Positions 11,893-23,394 of a stretch of DNA of 64,000 nucleotides are shown in pieces. How positions within the stretch are numbered: the stretch's first letter is position 1; each line of letters begins with the position of its first letter. Origin of the DNA: Rhynochetos jubatus (Eukaryota; Chordata; Aves; Eurypygiformes; Rhynochetidae); NCBI GenBank assembly GCA_027574665.1, contig CM050656.1, positions 13,033,501 through 13,097,500 on the forward strand, written 5' to 3'. The notes under the pieces are model-generated. The model made no database searches. It was given only the letters and a program-made list of their open reading frames with translations, and was not told where the DNA came from. Made by a program: the position numbers and the translations under genes.

Positions 11893-12170
11893 TATCATAG
11901 AATCACAGAATGGTTTGGGTTGGAAGGGACCTTAAAGATCTAGGTCAGGCTACTCAAAGCCTCATCCAACTGGGCCTTGAACACTTCCAGGAATGCAGCA
12001 TCCACAGCTTCTCTGGGCAACCTGTCCAAGTCCCTCACCATCCTCTCTGGGAAGAATTTCTTCATGATGTCCAGTCTAAATTTCCCCGCTTTCAATTTAA
12101 ACCCATAAGCCCTTGCCCTGTCACTACGTGCCCTTGAAAAAAGTCCCTGTTACAGCTTTCTTGTAGGCAT
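11893..12170 (-). mobile_element. CR1 retrotransposon, 5'-truncated 3' end
   Basis: Read on the minus strand this ends with the typical CR1 3' terminus: octamer-like tail at 11893-11910 and, just inside it, the conserved GGTTGGAAGGGACC-type segment (11919-11934 on the plus strand). Further in, matches to the avian CR1 3' region continue to about 12170 and then fade. Only the last 280 bases are present, which is the usual result of aborted reverse transcription. The low apparent divergence suggests a fairly young copy. Short plus-strand open frames across it are shadows without function. Confidence 0.9.
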
Positions 12171-15100
12171 TATGTGCATGCCCCACTGCACTGAGTTAAG
12201 AGATGTGGCAAGTCCTATTTTCCAGTCTGATAAGTTGGTCCTTCTGAGCACTGGAATATAGTTTTAGTGTGCCTAGAATGGAAAAAGGGAGTTGTTCCCT
12301 ACCTTGTCTAGTCTTGATGTAGATCACTGTTTGTCCTGGATTTGCAGATACCTCTACAACCTTTGCCAGCTGCGATCAGCTGAGCTGGCTGGATGCTGTC
12401 CAGCTTTGCTACCTTTGACCACTACCCCTGGGCCCCTGTCTGTATCTGCCACCATCTCCTGACCTGCAGTCCTGCATGAACTCCAGGTACCACAAAACAT
12501 TTGCATTGCTTAACTTCTACGTTTTTCAATCTACATCATTGCAAACTTCTACATTTGACTGTAGGCAAGTCTGAATTATTTAGGAAGGAGTACTGTATTT
12601 TAATAGCACTAATGCTATGCTTCTAAATAGTAATTGTACTCAAACTGCCTAATAGACAGTGACTATGTCTGTTGGATTTATGCTTTTAGGCCCTTTATTT
12701 CTTCAGATGTGGTCTCTTATTCAGCATATGAGCATATATACCCCTAAATACCCTCTATACCCCTAAAACGTTTTTGGTTCTTTTTGGCTTTGTATTTTTT
12801 CCAGATCATAGATTTTATTTCTGTCACTGTGTCCTACAGACGAATATTTTTAATAATTGTACCACTTGGAGATCTTGAAGAAGCCATTTGAAGTCCACTC
12901 TACTGTTTGTATAATGTTTGTTGTATAATGTGGCCAAATAAGACTAGGCAAAATCTTTCCTTGTTGGATCTGGTGAGAGCAAGAACAGTGACTGCACTGT
13001 AGTTGGCCTTTATTGAACGAGTGATACTGTATGGCTGTCAAATAAAGAAAAAAATATTAAAATTTCTTATGGTCTTGCATCTTGCTGGCCTCCGAAGGTA
13101 TTTTGTTTCCTGTTGTTTGACTACACATCTACAAAGCAGTGTCTTAGTTCGTCTGCTGTCTCCCAGGGGTGCTTGTGCTTTTGAGGTACATGAGGTGAAG
13201 CTCAGCTGGCATTTTGTTAAAGCTTTGCTTGCTTTGCCTCTTGATGTGTCTGGTGTTTCAGGTGAGGGTTGGAAAATGAATGTTTCTGAAAATTCAGCTT
13301 TCACTATTTGCTAAAACTAATGTTACGCTTGATGGCACTTAGGAATTAATCAGAAGATTGACTGTGCATTTTTCCCCACTGAGGTCTTGCATGAGACCTT
13401 ATTGCTACTCGCCATTCGTTGATTCCACTGAGAGAAGCTCGCTTTGGTGTACTTGTTCTGAATGCAAACTGCAAAAGCTCTTAGACCTACAGACTCCTAT
13501 TTTTCTTTTTACCTCTGATCATCAGTTTCAAATCTGCCTGAGGCCGTTGCAGTGAGGAACAACTGTACACTGAAAAGTGCATCCCCCAAAAGGCAGATAT
13601 CATGCAGGTCACAGACATGTGGAAATGGATGGTGGTTGCTTTTTAGCTTCAAAATCTGCAGGAAAACATTATCAGTGACACTGAAAAGAAAATTGAATTT
13701 TACAGAGTTGTTCCTTCTTAGTTTTTCTGTCTGTTTGCCAAGTCTTGCTCTCAAAGGGAAGTCCTCAGCCCTTTGTGAATAAGGCCGGAGAGTTAGATTT
13801 CCTTCTGGGCCTCAAGGCTTGCCATGGTTTGCTAATGGCACCATTAAGCCACTGTTGTTGCATTTGTAAAGTGTCTTGTGAAGCATTTTGTGAAAGTGCT
13901 CTAAAGCAATTTATGTGACTACGTAATCCATTTATGGAAATAAACATCCTTATAAGAAGGAAAATGGAAAACTCATCAATAGTTTAGATAAAACTGTGGG
14001 AAGTCTACTTGGAGTGTGTGTGTGAGGAACTAAGATATAATAAAAACTTGAACACTCAATTGATTTAAAAATTATTTACTGGGAATAAACATCTGTTTTC
14101 TTGTAGCAAATAAAAATGAGTTTTGAGATTGTTGTTTAGACTTCAAGTTCTACAGCTCTAGCAGCCTGAGGTGTGTGATGACTAGTCATAAGTTTCTTCA
14201 CTCAGGAAGGAGTTCCTGAAATAGCTTTGCACTTTATTAATTCTTAGTTATATTGTTTATCAGTATTTTATTACTAAGAACAACAACAACAAAAAAAATG
14301 CTACTTTCATGGAATGGGTTTGGTTGGAAGGGACCTTTTATTTAACCTTTTATAAGTTAATTTTATTGCTGGGCCAGGAAAAGTATAACATTGATCCAGT
14401 ACTTCCCTGCAGTGGACATAAGATTGTTTCAACCTTTGTTCAAATTAACAGCTTTATGTAAATGAGTCGTGTTTTGTTTTCCAGGTCAATACTCGAGACC
14501 TTCTCATCCAAATGACATGGGAAGAATTGCTTTACTTACACAGTATTACCATTGCTTTTTCTCATATTTCCTACTATTTGTAATTGGAAAAAAAAAAAAA
14601 ATTGAGATTTTGGGATTCATATTGAATCATGAGTATGGTATTCCAGATGACTGGAAAGGATGGAGCTATTTTTCATGCATCTGTAACTGCCAGACAAGTG
14701 GGGTACAGAGGAAGGTAACTGACTTGCTGCCTAGCTGATGTTCTTTAATACATTCTTGAGTAAGAAGTATAAACTATTTTTGTGCTTTAATAGACTTGTT
14801 TCCTTTCAGGAATTTAAAACTATTTATAAATCACATAAGAAAGGTATTAAAAACTTCAGAGAATCAGCCAGGTTTTGCTGATTTTGTGTGAAAAGTTCCC
14901 TCTAAATATTCCATTTATCTGATTGTAGACTATGATAATTATTGTGATACATGTACAATATTGTGATGTATATGTAAGGTACTTACTTAATAGTTGCTTT
15001 GGTTTTGTACTTTTATTAGTCATCTATTTGCCATGCAGTCCATGAGGAAAGGTAATGAAATATAATAAGGGCTGTATCCAAAGCTGTGGAAGGAAGTCAT

Positions 15101-17164
15101 TAAACTTAATTGAAGTCATTTCTTTGAAGTATAATAGCAGATGCAAAGGACTAATTCAAAGCAGATTTAGGCAATGTATGCTTTGAAATGCTAGCCTGTA
15201 AATAGGTAAGTATTACTGTTATTTAAATAAAATTATATGAAACTGTCTACTGAAACCTGAATCTGGAGATCAGGTCTAATAATAGACACTTGGGTAAAGT
15301 TTTGATAAGGGATGTCACTTCTGTTTCCTGACTTATTACACTCTGACAGTCAGAAATGGAATCCCAGAAGCGCTGTCCCCATCTTATCAAACAGCGGCAA
15401 TAGAGCTGGGAATTAGCCAGGGTGATCCCTGAAGGTATTCTACGATGGAAACTTCATCAGCAGCTGTGATAAGCCCTCAGTTGGAAATTATAGGAAAAAC
15501 TACATTAATAATCCTGAATTCAAATTACATTGTATTTAGAAATGTTACTTGAGGAGGTAGAAGATTTCTTGTATATTTGTACTATAATATTCTTACAGAT
15601 TTTAAAGGTTCAGTCAGGTTTACATCAGGTGCTTAAATCAGGCTTATTTCTGCAATAAACAGGAAAATATATGGGTTGCTGTCATGTAGGGGACTGAGCA
15701 TGAAATTTGCGTTAAAAAACATGTAAAATGAAGTTAGTTTTTACAGCATGCATGCTTTATTTCCTTGCAGAACTGATACAAACAGGAGAACCTTGAACTT
15801 AAATCAGAAATCTTGTTTACTTACCCTTTAGTGCTTCAGAATTGTTAATTTCTGTCCACCCGCACAATGATTCTAAATAAAAATATGTCAGTCTCAGCTG
15901 ACTAACTGCTCTGTCAAACTCCAGAGTAGTTGGGGGTATGTTCTTTCCTTCCCAGACCCACAATGACAGGGGGAATACAGGAGTAAGAGCTGTGAAAGAC
16001 AACTGGCCCTCTCTGAATTTGGCTGGTGGTTCAAGGGCTGATGGGCTGAGTGTGGTGGTGGGAACCGAGAAGAAAGCAGCAGCTGTCCCTGGCTGCGTGT
16101 GGATGGGGAGATGGACTTCTCCAGCACTGAAATGGTAAAATGGGATTAGCTGTATACAGACTGGAAGATGCCTACCGTTAGGAAGAAGTACTAGAATGGT
16201 AGTCTGGGCTTTTTTCTGGTTTAATTTCATTCTTGTTTCTGAAGCACTAAGAAGGAGTGGGTGAGCGAGATTTACCGCAGAGCTGTGAGAGGGACTGTGC
16301 TGAATGTTTTCTTGGGGTTAATTTGTATCCTAGACTGTTGGTAATTCATGCCACAGGCGGGGATTTTATGGCAAGGTATGCATAATGCAATAGGCTGCAT
16401 CCCTTTTCCTTGTGAGAAAAAGGAAAAGTTTCCTTCTCTTTCTGTGTTTTAACACTAGATATATTTTTTTTAATGTGTGTTTGCTGACAAAAAAATCCAA
16501 ACAATTTTTTGTTGTTGTTTCTTGTTCTGCTGAGAGAAACACTGTTCCATGAAAGCCAGCTGTGAGGGCTGGTTGTGTGACATGCAATGATTGCCTCCCA
16601 AGCTGTGCACAGGCGAAAGGAACTACTTGCAGCGGTGCCCCTGTGCTGTGGGTCCAGGACCATGGGGGTGTTGCTGTTTCTCTGAAAGCCAGCAATGGAT
16701 TGCACCTGGGCTGGCTGAGCAAGTGAGGTGCCTTGAAGGCATTTCTTGTGATGACAGCCTGTCATCTGGCTTAATTAAGGCCTCTCTTCAAAAGAGACAT
16801 CCTTAACTACTGTATGGATTTTTAAAGCTTGTCTCTTCCCTGGTAAATGTAGGCACCCAGTGGAGATCAGGGCTTGTCCCTGTTCTTTTCCTGCCACAGG
16901 CCAAGAGTAATTCAGAACTGTGACAAAACAGATGGAAAGGATTTGTGGCATCAGCTGCTAGGCAAGTTTGTCCCCTGTCCCAATCCCTTTGAACGAACAT
17001 TCAGTGTGTCTGTGTGCATGGGAAGTTAGTGTGTGAGTGCTTTCTTTCTGTGGAAACTAAAATTAAAAGTGAAAAATCCCAAAGTCTGAGGTTTCTCCTT
17101 TGCAAAGAATAGTGGGAGGCAGATAACCACCCACTAATGTCCTAGTTGCTAGAAAAGAAAAATC
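12171..17164 (+). other. Putative intron 1, block between two CR1 copies
   Basis: AT-rich sequence without a recognisable gene. It contains a CR1 tail scrap at 14307-14340, a short CAA repeat joined to an A run at 14279-14298, an A13 run near 14588-14600, a perfect CArG-type sequence at 13928-13937 and a pair of GATA motifs with an E-box at 15382-15473. Open frames up to 139 codons (16346-16765, minus) have no family features. Confidence 0.6.
14307..14340 (-). mobile_element. CR1 3'-tail fragment
   Basis: The plus strand shows a short, slightly altered copy of the CR1 terminus (GGTTTGGTTGGAAGGGACCT within 14318-14337). Both sides are unrelated, so this is either a very short insertion or the remnant of a deleted copy. 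Confidence 0.6.
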
Positions 17165-17553
17165 TTATGAGGAGTGTCTGAGGGAGCTGGGCTTGCTTAG
17201 CCTGGAAAAGGGAAGAGTCACTACTAGCAGTCTTCTACCTCCAGAAAGGTTAGAGGAGGTGGAGACAGGCTTTTCACAGAGCAACATAGTGGAAAGAATC
17301 AGCAGCCACAAGCTGCCACAAGATGCAACAAGGGAAGTTCCAACAAAATATAAGGCGAAAAAATGTATGCTGACTGGACTAACGCTGGCACAGGGGCCTG
17401 GCATGCACAGCCTTGGGAATATTCAAAACTCAACAAGACAAGACGCTGAGCAACCTGATGTGACTTTGAAATTAGTCCTACTTTAGGCAGGAGGTTTGGC
17501 TAGGTGATCTCTAGAGGTCTTCCAGTCTTAATTATTCCATGATTTTATGATTT
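17165..17553 (+). mobile_element. CR1 retrotransposon, 5'-truncated, plus strand
   Basis: It begins with the CR1 segment encoding the end of the reverse-transcriptase ORF (GAGGGAGCTGGGCTTGCTTAG at 17180-17200 approximately) and runs through the 3' UTR to a tail with two octamer-like units near 17536-17553. The 3' part (AGCAACCTGATGTGACTTTG and following) marks a different CR1 subfamily from the copies at 11.9 and 43.6 kb. Several internal deletions and substitutions indicate greater age. It lies in the sense orientation relative to the proposed gene. Confidence 0.85.
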
Positions 17554-18483
17554 CTACAATGCTGCTGCTGTTATTCATAATGTTAATTGTAGTACACCAT
17601 ATGTAGCAGGTTTATTGAAACGTGTCTAATAGCTGTGTTAACAGAATCCTCACCTATGGGCAGGTCAAGCATTTTTGGTTCTTGCTTTAATCTTGCAGAG
17701 GTGGAATATTGTTACCTCCAGAAGGTAAAAATGCTGGAAGTTCAATTATTTTACATGTAGGGGGGTATATTGAAGGAGTTGAAATGGTGGCTCTCCAGTC
17801 ATGGAGAAGAGAAACCTTTTACCAATTGGCTTAGGGCATGAATAAATTACTGGCTGGTTATCCTCAATGAAAGCATTCTTGATCCTTTGTTAAGGTCTTT
17901 GCAATTAAGCACAGCCTTCTCTTGAAAGGAATTACAGTTTGCAATACTCAAGAAAGCTTGAAGGATTGTATTTGGCAGCAAACTTTAATGTGGCAGGGTT
18001 TTTTTGTCCTAGAGCCTAAATATAATTTGTTCATGCATAATGCCCTCGGTTGAGAATTTTCTGAAGTGGTGGAGTGTAGCTCTTCTTTTGCTGCCTGTGT
18101 TCAACTGGACAGGAAAGTCTAGCTAAACCGATAAGCCTCTAGTAATTTGATGGCTTGTGAGAGAGCAAGTGCAAACTCAGTCCACTTCTTTTCAGCTCTT
18201 CATTCTGCAGTTCACTGACTCATCTTGCTCTTTTTTTCCCAAAGGCCCTATTTAAAAGCTATATTCAGGGTTATTAACTTTTTTACCAAGAAAGTAAGCT
18301 TTATGTAATTACACAAGAGAGACTACCTGGGATGAAGTTCATAGCTTACTACTGGTATGAAAATTCCAGGGTTTTTTTTGGGATTAAGGAGAATTGAGGG
18401 AATGTTTGATACAGATGCCTTTAATGGATCTAAATGTGATGAACAGGAGTGATTTATTCCAGCTGCCTGTTTCTGTTTCTTCG

Positions 18484-18497
18484 CCCCCCCCCCCCCC
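18484..18497 (+). repeat. C14 homopolymer
   Basis: Fourteen C, then TCCCCGGGCCCCC. G-quadruplex potential on the minus strand; the exact length may be an assembly estimate. Confidence 0.85.
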
Positions 18498-19598
18498 TCC
18501 CCGGGCCCCCGACTTGTTCATCATAGGTTAAAATCAACTGTTTGCTAAAACACTTACTGGTAAAGTTATTCTGGAGTGTTTGCAGGAAACAAAGGCCAAT
18601 CCACTGGTGCCTGTGAAGTGAATTCACTCTCACGTTATGGTCACAATCCTTCAGTGTGGTTTTGGCCATTCTGCTAGCACGCACTTGTCACCTGGAATGG
18701 TTCAAGTGACCATCCTACGCTGCCATGTTTCAGCTTTTTGGATTCAAGGCTACACTTAGTCCAGGGTGTCAGCCAAACTGTGTAAATGGTGAACGTGGTG
18801 TGCTTTGGATCCTCTTAACTCCAGAAGTAAATTACATACTTCTGCTTTGGCACAAAGGTGGAAAACAAACACAAGTTCTAGAGCCTGTTGCAAGCATCCC
18901 ACAGCCCCAGAATTGATTTTATTACAGGGAATATTATTGTAGGTCCACTATCAGTGGCATATATGCATAATTTTAAATAGATTGCTGTTCGCAAGACTGA
19001 GCTAGAATGTGTATGTTTGCATGCTTGTCCATGTCCTAGTGCACAGAAGGTAAGGGCAAATGTAAGTATCTTATATCCTCTGTCTTTCTGGATGTAGTTT
19101 CTGGCTTTTCAATACTTTTCCCAGTTCCTAAATTTTCTTTCTTAGACATTGTCTGGTAAGACCGCCGTATTTTTAACATTTTCTGGGTCTGATAGGCTGG
19201 AGGCCATAAGTGGATTACTACACATGACTAGAATAGAGCTTCGTTTTCAGCAGTTCAGAACTCCATATTCAAAAGCAACAAAATATTCCCACTTTTTCAA
19301 CAGAAAAGTCTGCATTCCAATTTTCAGAAGCTGTAAATAAACAGTCCTTTCCATCAGTTTGTTGGTTTAGTTCCTGTTACTGTGCTTAGCAGATCAGAAT
19401 TTTTTTGCTCTGGCTTAAGGCAGAAGTCCCTGTTGGGTTCTTTCCTCTGGAGCTATAGCCAGAGATTTTGATAGTGTTTCCTCTCCAAAATCTTTTAATA
19501 TCTCCTTTTAGTAAAGGATATAAACTAAAGGACAACTGAAACAGCTCTCTTGCCTTTATTAACTTATACCTGGACTGATCAATACTCTTGTCTCTTTC

Positions 19599-19612
19599 AG
19601 CACCCTCTGGTA
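19599..19612 (-). promoter_or_regulatory. Possible CTCF motif
   Basis: On the plus strand AGCACCCTCTGGT matches the reverse complement of the CTCF core well, but the following GGC of the consensus is absent. Occupancy is unknown. Confidence 0.3.
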
Positions 19613-22600
19613 TTTTAAGGGATAATTACCAAAAAAATCTGTGAAAAAATAATAAGCAGAGACTGGACATAAGCCAGAACAATGTCCTGTCTTAAGTCCA
19701 GTTTATTGTCTCTTGTTTGGTTTTTATCTACAAAACAAGGGGTTTGTGTCATTTGCCAAGCTTGTATTAACTGAAAGTCTAACTTGGCTGTCAAGGATGT
19801 TGTCTCAGAATGGTCTTTTTGAATAATCTGCTGCTTCCTGAGCCATCTAGTTAAATTTAGAATCCAGGAAAGTAAGAGAATGTAGATATTTTATTTACCT
19901 TTTTTTTTGCTAATGGAACAAGGTATTTTTTCACTGCAAATGATTTAACAATAGAAACTTCTGATCAGCCATGAGAATTTGAAGTCTTAGTCTCATCTAT
20001 TAATTTGAATTTTTCTTTAGGCTTTTGCATATTTCTATGAAATTTGTGTTAGGTCAGCTCTGGCTGCACTCAAATGGGATTAACTAATCTCCTTTCTGTG
20101 AGGGTTGACCTGTACTGCCCAGAAGAAAGGATCTTACTACTTTCTTAAGCACTGCTTTTTACAGGAGTTTCATAACAAAGCAGTTTTATAAGTTAAAAAA
20201 AAAAAAAGAAAAACAAAACCCCAAGTTTAAAAAATTGCTGCTCTGATGACTCTTACTCAAAACCATTGAACCATCAGGATTGTCTTACTGTAGCAATGAC
20301 TTTCCAGGGCAGATACATGGATTCTTTAGTTTCTATTGGTGGTCCTGGTGTAGGAAATTTGGTTTGCCTTAACCATTTTACTAGCCAGGCAGGAGTTTGA
20401 AGCTATTTTATGTTGTTATGGTGCTTTTGAAGTAAACTGTGCTTTCCAGAAGACAGACTGAAAAATATTTTTGAAATAGAAAAAGAATAGGGAGAGAACA
20501 GTACTGGGACAGAGGGATCAATACAGCAGGTATTCTGGGCAGCACTGTCACCCTGCAGAGGTGTTGCAAACAGGCTGGGGTGCTTCTGTAAGCCAGAACA
20601 CATTTCCAAGGTATAAATGATGCGACACAGAGCTCTTTAAACATGTAGAAGAATAACTTTGTATGTAAAAAATTGCATATTTTATCTGCTAGTAATAACC
20701 AGATTTCTGGTAAAGGGCCACAACTTCATTAACATCAGCAAGGGCTCATTGGAGTGAGAGAACAGAATTGAATTCTGCAGAGCTGCTGCCATTATTGATG
20801 CTGCAAAGTCACAAGCTAATGCTCTGCACAGCATTTCCAAGGAAAAAGCATAGCATAATTGAAATCGGATGTAATGACAAAGCTATGTCCCAAGGCCAAA
20901 GTGGGTGATGGTCAGGAGTCAGGAAATGTAGCAGTGGTTGCACCTGCATCTTTTATTTGGGGTCATGAATGACATTTGAATAAGGAAGAATCAAATTATT
21001 ACCTGCAAATAATAATTTTACAAAACAGGAAAAAGGTGTTTAATTCTGCCTCACTTGGTGGAGGAAAATGGTTTTCCTGGTTAGCTTTTTAAGCTGCTTG
21101 AAAGTGCTGGGATCTTGACCTTTTAACTGTAATGCAAGTGCCCTATTTAAAGGTACTGCACCAACTCCCTTCTCATACCGAGTCCAAAACGTTGCTCACT
21201 GCTAAGGTATAAATACGGTGGAGAAACAGAAGGTAAGCTTTGAAAGCCTTCAGGTGAAACTAGCAAGTCTTAAAGTAGTTGCAAAAGTTCAAAGACGTGT
21301 AAGAACCAACCCCGTGTTGTAGAGGATTCTTCCAATGCATGGATTTTACTCTGGGAGTCCTCAAGGACATGTTGCTCACGTGGTGCTTGTCTGCGCTGCT
21401 GTTCAGTTCTGCTAGATATCCAAATGCACGTCCTCTCTGATGCTTCCTGTCTTAACTCAGGGTAGCCTATAAATTGTTAATACGTTCATAATCTACGAAG
21501 TAGTTACTGCATAAAGACTGGTGCTATTTCAACAGCTGAGAAAATATGTTTGTTTTGAGGGCTGCATAACAGAATAAATGTTTCATTAAATGTGTTATGA
21601 ATGATGTATTTAACAACTACAGCAGGTCAATAATCTTTAGAATTAAATATAGTGGGGTTTTATTAAAGGTTGCTTATTTCAGTAGCGAATAGTTTAGTAA
21701 GCATGTGGTGCTATAGACAGATGCTTCATATGGTCTGAGTGTTTATTAAATAGCTAGTCAATAGCTGCATTTACCAAATGAACTGAATTTATTGTATTTA
21801 TTTTTTCAAAGGGTTTCACAGTTCATTATAAATGATTTATTGAACATATGTAAAGCAGTTTAGTAAGCTATGCTCTGTCTCTTAAAATAAATGCATTGCT
21901 AGTAGGGCCTGGTATTGCTAACACTTTGTAAATTGTTTGAGCAGTGTTTATAAGCTTCTGAAACATAATCAGAAAATGCTTATTTATGCACAGCTCCTTA
22001 GAAATTGTTGTAGATGACTTTTAAAACACTACGTCTAGTCTGTAGGGCATGGTGCTTTCTGTGGTTCACACTTACTGGTAAAAACAGTTTATGGGAATTT
22101 ATCCCATATACTATGGTATTGTTTTCTTAGGCAGTAGCGTTTAATTCAACATTACATGTGGAAAAGTTGGCTCTAAAACCTGCTTCGTAGGAACCATTAC
22201 TGCTAGCTGGGCTGTGAATATCTCAAAGAGCTAGTCTGTCTGGTAGAGTTACACTGAAGGAAACAAGAACCTGGAGCGGAGGCACTACCTACAGACAGTC
22301 AGAAACACGAGGTGAAATGGGACTGGGAGCTGCTTGGTGACTGACTGCTTTGGGCCAAGGTCCTTATTCCTTTCTAGCCCTCACGGTTTTTCATTTTCTC
22401 CTCCAGCAGTGTCATGAATTAACATGTGCAATATTTACTTTCCTTGGCTGACCCTCAAACTGTTTTGGTTCCCAGCCAAATTGGTCTCATCACCATACCA
22501 GTGTGCCCATCTCTCACTGTGGGGGCTAACTGGGTCTGATTAAAGCTCCATGAATGAGATTTTGTATGTGGGGCTGGCATCTGAAACAGCTTTAGCATAT

Positions 22601-23349
22601 TGTGGATGCAAAAAGCGTTTTTGTGGGCATCATAAAACCCACTGAAAAGCTTTGACTGTGGAAAGGATAAGGGACTACAGAGCCAAGTGTGGTTATTTTA
22701 AAGCAGCCTATAAAATAGGGGAAAAAAAAAATCACACTTCTATTTTGATTGTTGTTCTGCAAAATGGTGGATATCACATTTTAATAGTTAATGTAATTGG
22801 AAAGCTTAGCTGAAAATACCATCAGAATGTGCAGGTGCATGTGGATTGTCCCCCTGGTTGTGTTGATGTGTTGTTTCATCAAAACCAAAATATGATGAAA
22901 ATTCATTCAGAGTTGCAGTATGGAAACATAAACAAATGTTAAAATATTTTCTCAAGGACTGTATCTGGAGCGAGCATAGAAAACTGGAAGTGTAAGATGC
23001 TATATTGTGTGCATGACAGAAGAAATAAGAGTAAACATGAAAACCATTTTCTCTTTAACTGTGCCTTGGAAGAAGAGGAAGGCAGCAGGCAGTGATAGTC
23101 TTGAAAGCATCAGGTGCTGCTTGGTTATCATTACTGAGGGTATGGAAGAGCAGGAGGTTGCTCACTCCTTCAGATACAGGTGAAGATGCTTGTACTGGCA
23201 GTTTACGTTGGAATCCAAAGCACAGGTGGGCAAGACAAAGCCATTTCTGAACACCATTTGGTGCTCAAAAAGTGGTTTATAATGCATACCTTTAAGCTGA
23301 ATAGTGAGGTATTAAATATTTTTGCCATCCTATGGTTTCTTAAAAAGCT

Positions 23350-23394
23350 CCAAAAAACCCAAACAAACAAAAAAAACCCAAACAACCCCCCTTA
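23350..23394 (+). repeat. A-rich AAACCC-type low-complexity tract
   Basis: Interrupted A runs separated by CCC or C, ending in a C6 run. Similar tracts occur at 24660-24735, 27798-27856 and 51053-51091. No TE body is attached that I can identify. Confidence 0.7.

Noticed and set aside
15817-16765. Two minus-strand frames of 137 and 139 codons
   Set aside because: No domain, no repeatable splice signals, and Ser/Pro/Thr-rich composition typical of chance frames.
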